The notes: generated by a model from the sequence alone, not told the origin. 64,000 nt of DNA from Sediminibacterium ginsengisoli (GCF_900167075.1 NZ_FUWH01000011.1:12455-76454), one strand, 5' to 3'; positions 26,017 to 34,758 are shown, counted from the stretch's first letter. Numbers and translations: made by a program.

Positions 26017-27252
26017 TTATTTATCAGTCCAGGTCTTCTCACCTTTTTTCATTTTGTCGAGCGTTTCCTGGTAGGTTTTCTTTTCGCCATCAGGAGCCAG
26101 GTTCATCGCTTTGGTCTGCCATTCGATCGCTTCTTTCGTTTTACCGAGTTTGTGCAGGATATTGGCATAAGTATCCATGTACATATAATTATCCTTGTCT
26201 TTGAAAGAACGTTTACTCCAGTCGAGCGCTTCAGATACGCAGGTCATGTCTTTGCAGTTTTCAAAAACGGTCCATGCGTAACTGTTCAGTTCGGCAGCGT
26301 CGGCTTTCTCACCGTATTTACTCATATAGGCCACGATCTCATGCTGGAAATTATTCCAGTCCTTTTTAGACTGATAATAGATTACTTTACCTTTTGCAGT
26401 TGCTTCTTCACCATATTTAGGATAAGCAGCAACAAGAGCAGTTTTCAGTGAATCGAAGTTAGGGAGCGGGGCATTGCGTTTTAAAACAACAGGGTATACT
26501 TTTTCCTGGATCAGGATCGCCATCACGCGTTGATCAGCTTTACCCTTCCCCAGAACTGCATCTACTTTTTCAGGATGCTCCATCATCACGGCGAAACCTT
26601 TGTCTTTACTGCTGCTGGTGAATTTGCTCAGGAATTCGATATTCTCTTTGGTATAAAGGTCGGTCTGCGAAGCCAGGTAAGCATTGCTGACAGCAGTGGC
26701 ATTCTTCATATCATACGCTTCCAGGGCTGCAAGGGCTACATTGCGTACAAAAGCAGGCGCTTTTTCACCGGCATTGTATTTATTGAGCAGTGTATAATAT
26801 TGTTTTTCCGGATTCAGGGCATCTTTGCCTTTACGAACAAACACATCGGGTTCTGAAGAACCAACGGCACGGTGAACCAGGTTACCGTTCGGGTCAAAGA
26901 ACAGGTAGGTCGGGTAAACGTTTACGTTGTATTTAGCCGCTATGTCGTGGCCGTCCTGGTACCATTTTTTGATATCTTCCGCATCGGCGGCTGTAGTATC
27001 CAGCTGCACTTTTACATTGATAAAATCAGCGTTGTAGAATTTGCCTACTTCAGGAAGCGGGAACACATTGGCCGACATTTGTTTGCAGGGGCCGCACCAG
27101 GTAGTGTAGCAGTCCATGAAAATATACTTTTTTTCAGCTTTCGCTTTAGCCTGGATATCTTTCCAGCTAAGGCCGTGTTCAAACTTCATTCCTTTATCCT
27201 GTGCAAAAGCCAGAGCGGGCAGCAACAGGAAAAGAAGTATTGCTTTTTTCAT
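26017..27252 (-). CDS. exported thioredoxin-domain protein with TPR-like C-terminus
   Basis: The 411-residue protein has a signal peptide (about 1-17, ending AFAQD). A thioredoxin fold with the redox-active WCGPC (about residues 52-56), preceded by KYIFMDCYTT and followed by the cis-Pro region NVNVYPTYLFFD, comes next. It is therefore a periplasmic thiol-disulfide protein. The C-terminal 100 residues contain ALDWSKRSFK and KLGKTKEAIEWQTKAMNLAP, which look like TPR helices for partner binding. Similar fusions are common in Bacteroidota with unknown client proteins. It ends at the shared terminator opposite pruA. Confidence 0.82.
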   Translation of the reverse strand: MKKAILLFLLLPALAFAQDKGMKFEHGLSWKDIQAKAKAEKKYIFMDCYTTWCGPCKQMSANVFPLPEVGKFYNADFINVKVQLDTTAADAEDIKKWYQDGHDIAAKYNVNVYPTYLFFDPNGNLVHRAVGSSEPDVFVRKGKDALNPEKQYYTLLNKYNAGEKAPAFVRNVALAALEAYDMKNATAVSNAYLASQTDLYTKENIEFLSKFTSSSKDKGFAVMMEHPEKVDAVLGKGKADQRVMAILIQEKVYPVVLKRNAPLPNFDSLKTALVAAYPKYGEEATAKGKVIYYQSKKDWNNFQHEIVAYMSKYGEKADAAELNSYAWTVFENCKDMTCVSEALDWSKRSFKDKDNYMYMDTYANILHKLGKTKEAIEWQTKAMNLAPDGEKKTYQETLDKMKKGEKTWTDK

Positions 27253-27384
27253 GATTTGGTTGGTTTTAGACGGTTAAACTACTGAAAATGAGCCAGAAAA
27301 CGGCAGAAAATGTGATAAAAGGCCGGAGTATAAGTTTTTTAGTTCACAGTATCCAAGTTCCGGGATAACTATCTTGTTTTCCCC

Positions 27385-27392
27385 TATATTTG
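27385..27392 (+). promoter_or_regulatory. -7 box of the pdhA-like gene
   Basis: TATATTTG matches TAnnTTTG exactly and lies 20 bases before the GTG start at 27412, giving a leader of about 15 bases. No clear -33 element is present at 19-20 bases. Confidence 0.6.
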
Positions 27393-27411
27393 CCCCTCAA
27401 AATCCGTATAA

Positions 27412-28407
27412 GTGGCTACTAAATTCTCGAAAGAAACCTATCTGTACTGGTATGAGCTGATGCAGCTGATCCGCCAGTTCGAATTGAAAGCAGAAGAAAT
27501 GTATAAGATGGCCGGAAAAATCCGTGGTTTTTTCCATGCCTATGTAGGCCAGGAAGCCATTGCTGCCGGTTGTATGACCGCTACGCAGCAGGACGATCCG
27601 TTCATTACAGCTTACCGCGATCATGGTCTGGCGCTGGCAAAAGGCGTATCGCCCAATGCCTGCATGGCCGAACTCTATGGTAAAGCAACGGGTTGTGCAA
27701 AAGGAAAAGGCGGCAGTATGCACTTCTTCAGCCTGGAGCACAGGTTCTTCGGTGGTCATGGTATCGTAGGAGCCCAGATCGGAACCGGGGCAGGACTGGC
27801 ATTTGCGGAACAATACAAGGGAACCAAGAATGTGGTGCTTTGTTATTTCGGTGATGGTGCAGCCCGTCAGGGTATGCTTCATGAGACCTTTAACCTGGCC
27901 ATGCTCTGGAAGCTGCCGGTGATCTTTATCTGTGAGAACAACAACTACGCAATGGGAACCTCGATCGAGCGTACCAGCAACGTGATCGATATTTATAAAC
28001 TGGCAGATGCTTATGAAATGCCGGCTGATAAAGTAGATGCCATGATCCCTGAACTGGTACACGAAAGTGTGGCACGTGCAGTGAAAAGGGCACGCGAAGG
28101 TGATGGTCCTACCCTGCTCGAATTCAAAACCTACAGGTACAAAGGGCACTCGATTTCCGATCCGCAGAAATACCGCTCCAAAGAGGAAGTGGACGAATAC
28201 AAGAACCAGGATCCTATCGTAAAAGTAAGGCAGACCATCCTGAGCAATGCTTTTGCTACGGAAGAAGAACTGCAGGCAATCGACGCACGTATCGATGCAG
28301 CTGTGGAAGAAAGCGTGAAGTTCGCTGAAGAAAGCCCATGGCCAGATGATAGCGAAGTGCTGAAAGATGTATACATTGATCAGAACTATCCATTCATTGT
28401 AGATTAA
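27412..28407 (+). CDS. pdhA: pyruvate dehydrogenase E1 component, alpha subunit
   Basis: The 331-residue subunit uses a GTG start. It shows the E1 alpha pattern: FHAYVGQEAIAAG, TAYRDHG, GKGGSMHFF, then the thiamine diphosphate motif GDGAARQGMLHETFN ending in ENNNYAMGTS. YKGHSISDPQKYR holds the phosphorylation-loop-like region. With E1 beta and E2/E3 it converts pyruvate to acetyl-CoA. No beta subunit or E2 gene is nearby, so the complex genes are dispersed, a common arrangement in Bacteroidota. Branched-chain E1 alpha is an alternative, but HGLALAKG and the lengths favour pyruvate. Confidence 0.9.
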   Translation: MATKFSKETYLYWYELMQLIRQFELKAEEMYKMAGKIRGFFHAYVGQEAIAAGCMTATQQDDPFITAYRDHGLALAKGVSPNACMAELYGKATGCAKGKGGSMHFFSLEHRFFGGHGIVGAQIGTGAGLAFAEQYKGTKNVVLCYFGDGAARQGMLHETFNLAMLWKLPVIFICENNNYAMGTSIERTSNVIDIYKLADAYEMPADKVDAMIPELVHESVARAVKRAREGDGPTLLEFKTYRYKGHSISDPQKYRSKEEVDEYKNQDPIVKVRQTILSNAFATEEELQAIDARIDAAVEESVKFAEESPWPDDSEVLKDVYIDQNYPFIVD

Positions 28408-28467
28408 ACCAACCCGGATTACCCAGTGATACGCCTGCCGTATCACCCAAAACAAATAGTATATTTT

Positions 28468-29160
28468 ATGAGCGATAAAAAAGAGATTGTCGTTGAACAA
28501 AATGAAGCCCTGATAAAAGCGCAAAGTGTTTGGCAGCACATCCAGAAGCCACTGCTGATAGTGGTAGCCGTTGTAGTGATCGGCGGCGGCGGCTGGTATG
28601 CTTACCAGCAATATGTAGTGAAACCGAAAGAAGAAAAAGCAGCAGATGCGCTCTTCAAGGCACAGCAGTATTTCGGGATCGATTCATCTAACCTGGTTCT
28701 GAACGGCGACGGACAAAACAAAGGCGTTCTTTCTGTGATCAGCACCTACAGCGGTACCAAAGCGGCCAACCTCGCTCATTACTATGCAGGCGTAAGCTAC
28801 CTGAAACTGGGTGATTACAATAATGCAGTAAAGCACCTGAAAGATTTTTCAACTGATGCAAAACAGATCCAGCTGCTGGCTTACGGTTGCCTGGGTGATG
28901 CTTATGCAGAACTGAACAAGAAAGATGAAGCCGTAGCTGCTTATAAAAAAGCGGCGGCAGCGTTTGACAAGGACGAGAACAATGCTTCCGAATATCTTTT
29001 CCGCGCAGCTCTTCTGGAAGAAACTGCGGGTAAAGTAAAAGAGGCAACAGATCTTTACAGAGAACTGAAAGAGAAATTCCCTAAAACGGACAAAGGCTAC
29101 CAGGCAGATAAATACATCGCACGCCTCAGCACCGATAAAAATGACCTAAGTGTAAAGTAA
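28468..29160 (+). CDS. membrane-anchored TPR protein, YfgM-like
   Basis: The start at 28468 (MSDKKE) is chosen over an upstream ATG at 28426 because it gives the usual short cytoplasmic tail. One membrane helix (about residues 29-50, with a GGGG turn) is followed by a tetratricopeptide domain: SGTKAANLAHYYAGVSYLKLGDYNNAVKHL-type repeats in the middle and a second set near the end. The layout is that of YfgM/TPR_21-type periplasmic chaperone-like proteins at the SecYEG exit. Its stop codon overlaps the ribH start (TAATG), so the two are coupled. Function is inferred from layout only. Confidence 0.72.
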   Translation: MSDKKEIVVEQNEALIKAQSVWQHIQKPLLIVVAVVVIGGGGWYAYQQYVVKPKEEKAADALFKAQQYFGIDSSNLVLNGDGQNKGVLSVISTYSGTKAANLAHYYAGVSYLKLGDYNNAVKHLKDFSTDAKQIQLLAYGCLGDAYAELNKKDEAVAAYKKAAAAFDKDENNASEYLFRAALLEETAGKVKEATDLYRELKEKFPKTDKGYQADKYIARLSTDKNDLSVK

Positions 29161-29639
29161 TGGCAACACCAGGAAATACCAACTTAAACAAAGGCATCCC
29201 CGCAATAAAGGATGCCTTTGTAGTTATCGTAAAAACAGAATGGAACGCAACAGTCATCAACAAACTGGAAGCGGGCGTTAAAAAAGTACTCAAAGCACAG
29301 GGCGCAACCTGTAAGGTATTAACCGTTCCCGGTGCGTTTGAGATTCCATTCGCCGTTAAGAACCATTATGCCTACAGTAAAGTACTGCCAGACGCCTACA
29401 TCACACTTGGCGCTGTGATCAGGGGCGATACACCGCATTTCGATTATGTATGCAAAGCCGTAACCGATGGCGTACTGCAGCTGAATCTTTCTCTCGATGT
29501 ACCGGTGATCTTCGGTGTTCTGACCGTGGATAACGAAGAGCAGGCACGTGAGCGCATAGGCGGCAAACATGGCCACAAGGGCGAAGAAGCGGCCGTTACG
29601 GCACTAAAAATGATCTCGCTGAACAGGAAATTAAAATAG
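29160..29639 (+). CDS. ribH: 6,7-dimethyl-8-ribityllumazine synthase
   Basis: The 159-residue enzyme condenses 5-amino-6-ribitylaminouracil with dihydroxybutanone phosphate, the penultimate riboflavin step. Diagnostic segments are KTEWNATVINKL, PGAFEIPFA, GAVIRGDTPHFDYV (with the catalytic His) and FGVLTVDNEEQA near the C-terminus. Length is normal for the cytoplasmic oligomer, which forms 60-subunit shells in many bacteria. It begins in the stop codon of the TPR gene (TAATG). No other riboflavin gene or FMN riboswitch is visible nearby. Confidence 0.95.
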   Translation: MATPGNTNLNKGIPAIKDAFVVIVKTEWNATVINKLEAGVKKVLKAQGATCKVLTVPGAFEIPFAVKNHYAYSKVLPDAYITLGAVIRGDTPHFDYVCKAVTDGVLQLNLSLDVPVIFGVLTVDNEEQARERIGGKHGHKGEEAAVTALKMISLNRKLK

Positions 29640-29649
29640 TTACCTGCCG

Positions 29650-30369
29650 ATGAATGTTCAATTGTTTATTCCCTGTTTTGTAGACCAGCTCTATCCCGGC
29701 GTGGCTTTTAATATGGTAAAAGTGCTGGAAAAAGCAGGCTGCACAGTCAGTTATAACACCAACCAGACCTGTTGCGGCCAGCCTGCTTTCAACGCAGGTT
29801 TTTGGGGCGAAGCAAAAGACGTCTGTGGTAAATTCATGCAGGACTTCACCGGAACCGATTATGTGGTAGCGCCGAGCGCCAGCTGTATCGGTTTTATTCG
29901 CAACTATTACAACAAACTATTCGAAAATACCGCGCAAAGTCAGCAGGCAAAAGACCTCTCCAAACGCGCATACGAATTTTCAGACTTCCTGGTAAATGTA
30001 CTGGGCGTGGATAATGTAGGCGCAACATTCAATGCGAAAGTAACTTACCACGACAGCTGCGCGGCTTTGAGAGAATGCAAGATCAAAAATGAACCCCGGC
30101 AGCTGTTATCGAAAGTAGCGGGCCTGGAACTCATAGAGCTGAATGATGTGGAAACCTGCTGTGGCTTCGGGGGCACATTCGCCGTGAAGTTTGAACCGAT
30201 CAGTATTGCCATGGGCGACCAGAAAGTAAACAACGCTGTAGCAACAGGTGCCGAATACCTTGTGAGCACAGACATGAGCTGCCTGATGCATATAGACGGC
30301 TGCAGCAAACATAAACAGAGCGGACTAAAAACCCTGCATCTCGCAGATGTGCTGGCAAGCGGCTGGTAA
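29650..30369 (+). CDS. LutA/YkgE-like (Fe-S)-binding oxidoreductase subunit
   Basis: The 239-residue protein has two CCG domains, TCCGQPAFNAGF (about 41-52) and TCCGFGGTFAVK (about 170-181), which bind an unusual iron-sulfur cluster as in heterodisulfide reductase B and LutA. The start MNVQLFIPCFVDQLYP is typical of LutA. LutA works with LutB and LutC to oxidise L-lactate. Neither partner gene is nearby, so the complex is either split or this is a solitary homologue. It lies 10 bases after ribH on the same strand. Confidence 0.85.
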   Translation: MNVQLFIPCFVDQLYPGVAFNMVKVLEKAGCTVSYNTNQTCCGQPAFNAGFWGEAKDVCGKFMQDFTGTDYVVAPSASCIGFIRNYYNKLFENTAQSQQAKDLSKRAYEFSDFLVNVLGVDNVGATFNAKVTYHDSCAALRECKIKNEPRQLLSKVAGLELIELNDVETCCGFGGTFAVKFEPISIAMGDQKVNNAVATGAEYLVSTDMSCLMHIDGCSKHKQSGLKTLHLADVLASGW

Positions 30370-30410
30370 ATATTATACATCATCAATCATTCCATTATAA
30401 GCAGAATAAC

Positions 30411-30818
30411 ATGAACTACTGGCTTATCAAATCCGAACCATTCAAGTATAGCTGGGAACAGTTTGAAAAAGACGGCCAGACATTCTGGGACGGAGTGCGT
30501 AACTATGCAGCCCGCAATAATCTCCGCGCAATGAAAAAAGGAGACCTGGCATTCTGGTATCACAGCAATGAAGGAATGGAGATTGTAGGCATTGCCAAAG
30601 TGGTGAAGGAAGCTTACCAGGATCCAACAACAACAGAAGAAGCCTGGGTAGCCGTAGATTTCAAACCTTATAAGAAAATCAAAAAGCCGGTAAGTCTGGC
30701 CACCATTAAAGCAGATAAACGTCTTGCGGAGATGGCACTTGTTCGCCTGGGACGATTATCCGTACAACCCGTTACACCCGGCGAATGGGATATTGTAATG
30801 GAACTTGGGGGTATGTAA
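30411..30818 (+). CDS. EVE domain protein
   Basis: The 135-residue protein is a single EVE (PUA-like) domain: NYWLIKSEP at the start, FWDGVRNYAARNNLRAMKKGD, FWYHSNEG and VGIAKVV, and VDFKPYKK. It resembles human THYN1. The EVE fold recognises modified bases in DNA or RNA. In bacteria it is found both beside defence nucleases and, as here, as a lone housekeeping gene. No restriction or methyltransferase gene is adjacent. Confidence 0.9.
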   Translation: MNYWLIKSEPFKYSWEQFEKDGQTFWDGVRNYAARNNLRAMKKGDLAFWYHSNEGMEIVGIAKVVKEAYQDPTTTEEAWVAVDFKPYKKIKKPVSLATIKADKRLAEMALVRLGRLSVQPVTPGEWDIVMELGGM

Positions 30819-30988
30819 ACCATTACATTCAAAGACAAGTCGCAGCATTCCTGCATGCACAATTCTGCATGTGCGAGAATTTTTACTTTTTCTTTTTTTT
30901 AACAGAGCGTGCTGGTTACAAACGGACACTGTATTGTATAAAATGATGCAGGCCTGCAAATCCATTCACAAACCTTAAAAACTGTACA

Positions 30989-31396
30989 ATGAAAAAGTAT
31001 TTATCCGCCGCATGCATTGTGGCAATTGTAATGGCCGTAGTTTCCTGCAACTGGTTCCGCTCCTCCCCAAAAACACCCGCAATCACCGGCAACTGGCGCC
31101 TGGACTCTGTTTATCACGCAGGCGGCAAAAATAACGACAGTAATGCGCTCACCCCATTGTTGCTGATGGGGTTCAAGAAATCGAATGCAACGTTTTCTTT
31201 TAATGCAGACAGCACGCTCCATTATGTATCCGCAACAGATACAAGTATTTCACGTTATTATGTAAAGGATAATATCCTGCATATACTTGATGAAATACCC
31301 GAAGAGAAAAACAATTATAATATCAGGTTCACAACAGACAGCCTGGTTACTTTAACATCCAATGACAGTTTCAGCCTGGTATTGCGCAGGCTTTAA
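30989..31396 (+). CDS. small lipoprotein, lipocalin-like
   Basis: The 135-residue protein has a lipoprotein signal peptide with Cys20 after VVS. The mature part starts with a GNWRLDSVYHAGG strand and then alternates short beta strands (FSFNADSTLHYV, YYVKDNILHI, IRFTTDSLVTLT), the pattern of lipocalin-like DUF domains common in Bacteroidota. Ligand and function are unknown. It stands between an EVE gene and a hairpin that separates it from the DUF4349 gene. Confidence 0.62.
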   Translation: MKKYLSAACIVAIVMAVVSCNWFRSSPKTPAITGNWRLDSVYHAGGKNNDSNALTPLLLMGFKKSNATFSFNADSTLHYVSATDTSISRYYVKDNILHILDEIPEEKNNYNIRFTTDSLVTLTSNDSFSLVLRRL

Positions 31397-31401
31397 TATT
31401 G

Positions 31402-31431
31402 AATAAGGATCAGCAAGAGCTGATCCTTATT
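31402..31431 (+). terminator. hairpin after the lipocalin-like gene
   Basis: AATAAGGATCAGC (31402-31414) and GCTGATCCTTATT (31419-31431) form a perfect 13-base stem around AAGA. There is no extra T-run after the stem, but its AT-rich base may serve. Confidence 0.7.
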
Positions 31432-31472
31432 ACTTCTACCCTATTCGTATCTACTCATCAAAATACTGTTTT

Positions 31473-32285
31473 ATGAACCGCTATCTATTCTGCATAGCAG
31501 TTCTGGCCATACTTTGCTATTCCTGCAGCAGGAAGCAAACAACGGAAAGAGAACTGCAAAACGACCAGGTAAATACACCTGCTGCAGGGAACAAACAATT
31601 ATCAACAACAGATACTGCTGCGGCAAGAGAAATTATGAGGCAGGCCGATCTGGTGGCAGAGATGAAAGACTATAAATCCGGCGATCAGTTATTACGCAGA
31701 CAGATAACAGCATTCAACGCTTATGTAACAGCTGAAGAACAGCACACATCTGCATTACGGCTGGAAAATAATCTCGTGATCCGGGTACCTGCAGCCAAAT
31801 TTGATCAACTGTTGAGCGCCATCAGCGGCGAAGGAATTACGTTGCTACGGCGAACTATTTCTGCCGAAGATGTTACTGCGGAAGCTGCCGATACAAAAGC
31901 AAGACTAACAGCTAAAAATGCAATACGCAACCAGTATTATCAGCTGTTGAAACAGGCGAAGAGTATAAAAGATATACTGGAAATACAAAAACAGATCGAT
32001 GCTTTGCAGGAAGACATTGAAGTGACCACAGCCAGATCACATTATTTATCAGACCAGGTACAATACAGCACCATCCGTCTGCAATATTTTCAGTATCTTG
32101 AAACAACAGATACTACCGATAAGATCACTTATTTTTCCAGGCTGAAAAACGCATTTATTGCCGGTGGATCATTTTTTGCCGAAGTCCTTGTTTTGTTAAC
32201 CGGCGCCTGGCCGTTTTTATTATTAATGATTGTGGGAATATGGATATGGAAAAAGAAAAAAAAGCCGGTAACAACGGCAGTATAA
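31473..32285 (+). CDS. DUF4349 lipoprotein
   Basis: The 270-residue protein has a lipobox (LCYSC, Cys18) and a DUF4349 domain. The latter includes an RQITAFNAYVTAEEQ segment, LVIRVPAAKFDQLL, a long charged coiled-coil stretch (ILEIQKQIDALQEDIE, about 168-183) and STIRLQYF. A C-terminal membrane helix (about 232-256) ends in a KKKKK tail, so the protein is tied to the inner membrane as well. Function is unknown. Its last 46 bases overlap the sirtuin gene, which is unusual and implies coupling. Confidence 0.82.
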   Translation: MNRYLFCIAVLAILCYSCSRKQTTERELQNDQVNTPAAGNKQLSTTDTAAAREIMRQADLVAEMKDYKSGDQLLRRQITAFNAYVTAEEQHTSALRLENNLVIRVPAAKFDQLLSAISGEGITLLRRTISAEDVTAEAADTKARLTAKNAIRNQYYQLLKQAKSIKDILEIQKQIDALQEDIEVTTARSHYLSDQVQYSTIRLQYFQYLETTDTTDKITYFSRLKNAFIAGGSFFAEVLVLLTGAWPFLLLMIVGIWIWKKKKKPVTTAV

Positions 32286-32971
32286 AGAAGAAACTCGTGG
32301 TGCTTACCGGTGCCGGTATCAGTGCTGAAAGCGGCCTCAAAACCTTCCGGGACAGCAACGGGCTTTGGGAGGGCTATAATGTATATGAAGTAGCCACACC
32401 AAGAGGCTGGCAGAAAAATCCACAGCTGGTGCTTGATTTTTATAATATGCGCCGCAAAGATGTAGCAGCTGCAAATCCTAATGCTGCGCATACAGGACTT
32501 GCAGAACTTGAATCGGATTTTGATGTACAGATCATTACACAAAATATAGATGATCTGCACGAACGTGCAGGCAGCACTAATGTACTTCATCTTCATGGCG
32601 AGATCTTTAAAATGCGCGGGCAAAAAGATGAACAGCATGTCTGCGAGATAAGGGGCGATATCAGTTTAGGTCAGCTGGCGCCGGATGGAACCCAATACAG
32701 GCCACATATCGTATGGTTTGAAGAACCCGTTCCACTGATCATGGAAGCCGCAAGAATAACGGCAGCTGCTGATCTTTTTGTAGTGATCGGAACTTCACTG
32801 GTAGTATATCCCGCCGCCGGACTGATCAATGAAACAGCTGATGGTACCCCTAAATTCATTATTGACCGGCAGATTCCTGCTCTGCCGGTCATTCCCAATC
32901 TCAAGCTGATAGAAGCGCCCGCATCCCAAGGTGTAAGATTGTTAAAAAGTATGCTGGCGGCCTATCTTTAA
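32240..32971 (+). CDS. cobB: SIR2-family NAD-dependent protein deacylase
   Basis: The 243-residue cytoplasmic protein shows sirtuin motifs: GAGISAESGL (about 25-34), TFRDSNGLW, TQNIDDLHERAG and LHLHGE with the catalytic His, then RPHIVWFEEPVP. It removes acyl groups from lysines using NAD. The zinc-binding Cys tetrad usual between HGE and RPHIVWF is absent; only one Cys (HVCEI) occurs there, so the zinc ribbon is degenerate. Similar zinc-less sirtuins occur in Bacteroidota. The start (ATG 32240 or 32246) lies inside the DUF4349 gene. Confidence 0.9.
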   Translation: MDMEKEKKAGNNGSIKKKLVVLTGAGISAESGLKTFRDSNGLWEGYNVYEVATPRGWQKNPQLVLDFYNMRRKDVAAANPNAAHTGLAELESDFDVQIITQNIDDLHERAGSTNVLHLHGEIFKMRGQKDEQHVCEIRGDISLGQLAPDGTQYRPHIVWFEEPVPLIMEAARITAAADLFVVIGTSLVVYPAAGLINETADGTPKFIIDRQIPALPVIPNLKLIEAPASQGVRLLKSMLAAYL

Positions 32972-33017
32972 AGTTTTAGTAACAAGCGCTGGCGTATTCT
33001 TGCGCAAATCAAGGCTG

Positions 33018-34322
33018 ATGAGAAAAATTTTATTGTCTTCCCTGTTATTGTCCGGCTTCGCAACAAAAGCCCAGCTGAGTGAACCTTTCAAGGAATTGAA
33101 AAGTTTCTCCCTTAACCAGCATATTCCTACGGATACAACGCCATATCTGTCCTTTTATCACAAGGGGGTTATCAATTATCTCTATCCGCTTTACAAAGCG
33201 GCTGTGAGACAAGAACAACTTGTTGCTGCTACGGATAGCAGAAATTATTACGAGAGCCTGTCACAGATGGTGTCACTTACCGGTGATCATGCTACAGCGC
33301 TTACACTTCAGAAAGCGTCCTATGAAAGCATCCCCGACTCTGTTAAACAACGCATTGTTAAAGACGCACAAATTGCAAAAGATGTGCAGTATGCAGATGC
33401 AAAAGCATACCTGCTTGCAAGGGCAAAAAAAGAAAAAGTGATCATGCTCAATGAAGCGGGAAACCAGCCGCGTCACCGTGCATTTACCGCTTCACTGCTG
33501 CAGGAATTATACCAGCAGGGCTTCCGTTATCTTGCCGTGGAAACCCTGAACCCTTACAACAATGCATCCCTGGATAAAGTGAATATTCTCACCGGCAATT
33601 TCACCTGCGAACCGGTAGCTGGTGAAATGATCAGGAAAGCCCTCGAAACGGGGTTTAAATTGGTTCCTTATGAAGATACCATTGCAAGCCATACCGCAAA
33701 ACAGCGTGAATATGCACAGGCAGCCAATATTTACAACATCATAAAAAAGGACAGCAACGCTAAAATACTGGTGCACGCTGGTTATGGTCATATTGAAGAA
33801 GCCGCTTTGAGCGATGATCATATTCCTATGGCAGCTTATTTCAAGATCATTTCCGGTATAGACCCGCTGACGGTTAACCAGGTATCGATGTCTGAAGGCG
33901 CTACGGATAATTACGAATTGCTTACTTATGAAAACTGGCTCCGGATCCATGCCACTACACAATCTGTTATCCCTGTACTTGCTGATACTCCGATCGATCC
34001 TTTTGAAACAAGGCTCAACGATCTTTATGTGATCCATCCGCCAACAATATATAAAAACGGGCGCCCCGGCTGGCTCGCAATGGATGGCTGGCGTAAAGAA
34101 CAATCCGTTTCTCCTGCATACCAGACGCTCTTTATAGTTCAGGCATATTATATCGGCGACTATCATGAAAAGACAATCGACATGATGGTTCCCGCAGACC
34201 AGACCTACATCCTTGCTCCTGACGGACTCTATTACCTGTATCTACGCAAAGGCAAATACAAATTAGTATTCAGGGATAAGCTGTATAAAATGCTGGGATC
34301 AAAAGACCTTGAAGTAAACTAA
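33018..34322 (+). CDS. exported protein of the EreA/ChaN-like superfamily
   Basis: The start at 33018 (MRKILL) gives a clean signal peptide ending TKAQ; ATG 33000 adds six basic residues. The 434-residue product has a central domain with IMLNEAGNQPRHRAF, FRYLAVETL and KILVHAGYGHIEE. These resemble the erythromycin-esterase/ChaN/TIKI fold. In relatives the start of the domain reads NEA followed by His; here it is Gly-Asn, so the supposed catalytic His is missing. A C-terminal 150-residue part has no obvious match. It may be a divergent or inactive hydrolase in the periplasm. It is convergent with the coiled-coil gene. Confidence 0.58.
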   Translation: MRKILLSSLLLSGFATKAQLSEPFKELKSFSLNQHIPTDTTPYLSFYHKGVINYLYPLYKAAVRQEQLVAATDSRNYYESLSQMVSLTGDHATALTLQKASYESIPDSVKQRIVKDAQIAKDVQYADAKAYLLARAKKEKVIMLNEAGNQPRHRAFTASLLQELYQQGFRYLAVETLNPYNNASLDKVNILTGNFTCEPVAGEMIRKALETGFKLVPYEDTIASHTAKQREYAQAANIYNIIKKDSNAKILVHAGYGHIEEAALSDDHIPMAAYFKIISGIDPLTVNQVSMSEGATDNYELLTYENWLRIHATTQSVIPVLADTPIDPFETRLNDLYVIHPPTIYKNGRPGWLAMDGWRKEQSVSPAYQTLFIVQAYYIGDYHEKTIDMMVPADQTYILAPDGLYYLYLRKGKYKLVFRDKLYKMLGSKDLEVN

Positions 34323-34365
34323 GCTGCCTACCCAGGCCTGAGCCCTGTACGCGTTCGTTTAATGA

Positions 34366-34758
34366 TCATTTCTTAAGGTACTGACCAAACATCAGTATTA
34401 CAATAGATGCCATCAGGCCGTAGATCCAGTGAATATGGGTTTTACTTTCGGTAAGACGTGTTTCGATTTGTATGAGCTTCAGCAGTAGCTCGTTAAAACG
34501 AAGGTTCAGCTCTTTAGCAAGCAGATCTGTTTTCGCTTCGGCCTGCTCAAACTTTTGATCAATTTTACGGTTGACTTCTTCAAACTTTTGATCCATTCTC
34601 CGGTTGACTTCCTCAAAACGATGGTCCACTTCTTCAAACCCCAGATTTACTTCCTCGAAGCGGTGATTCATAAAACCGATCAATACACGCGCTTCATCAC
34701 TGCCAAGCCCTTTCTTAATGGCATCACATAACTCAACATCTGTTGGCACTGGTTTCAT
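34366..34758 (-). CDS. coiled-coil protein with heptad repeats and a C-terminal membrane helix
   Basis: The 130-residue protein has a 30-residue N-terminal segment. From about residue 31 to 73 it carries a run of seven-residue repeats of the type FEEVNRR/FEEVDHR/FDQK/FEQ, which forms a coiled coil. A leucine-rich stretch and one membrane helix (about 109-126) with a YLKK tail follow. It would sit with its coil in the cytoplasm or periplasm, oligomerise and be tail-anchored. The family resembles small DUF1640/CCDC90-like coiled-coil proteins. The gene stands alone between two larger ones. Confidence 0.6.
   Translation of the reverse strand: MKPVPTDVELCDAIKKGLGSDEARVLIGFMNHRFEEVNLGFEEVDHRFEEVNRRMDQKFEEVNRKIDQKFEQAEAKTDLLAKELNLRFNELLLKLIQIETRLTESKTHIHWIYGLMASIVILMFGQYLKK

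Noticed and set aside
25975..26451. 158-codon open frame on the plus strand opposite the thioredoxin gene
   Set aside because: It is antisense to a clear thioredoxin-domain gene, starts inside the terminator stem and has no family motifs.
27397..28611. 404-codon open frame on the minus strand opposite pdhA
   Set aside because: It is a shadow of the pdhA coding sequence, which has the full thiamine diphosphate motif; the antisense product is a His/Phe-rich string without known motifs.
30411..30818. EVE domain protein as part of a defence system
   Set aside because: No nuclease, methyltransferase or helicase is adjacent; the neighbours are housekeeping genes.
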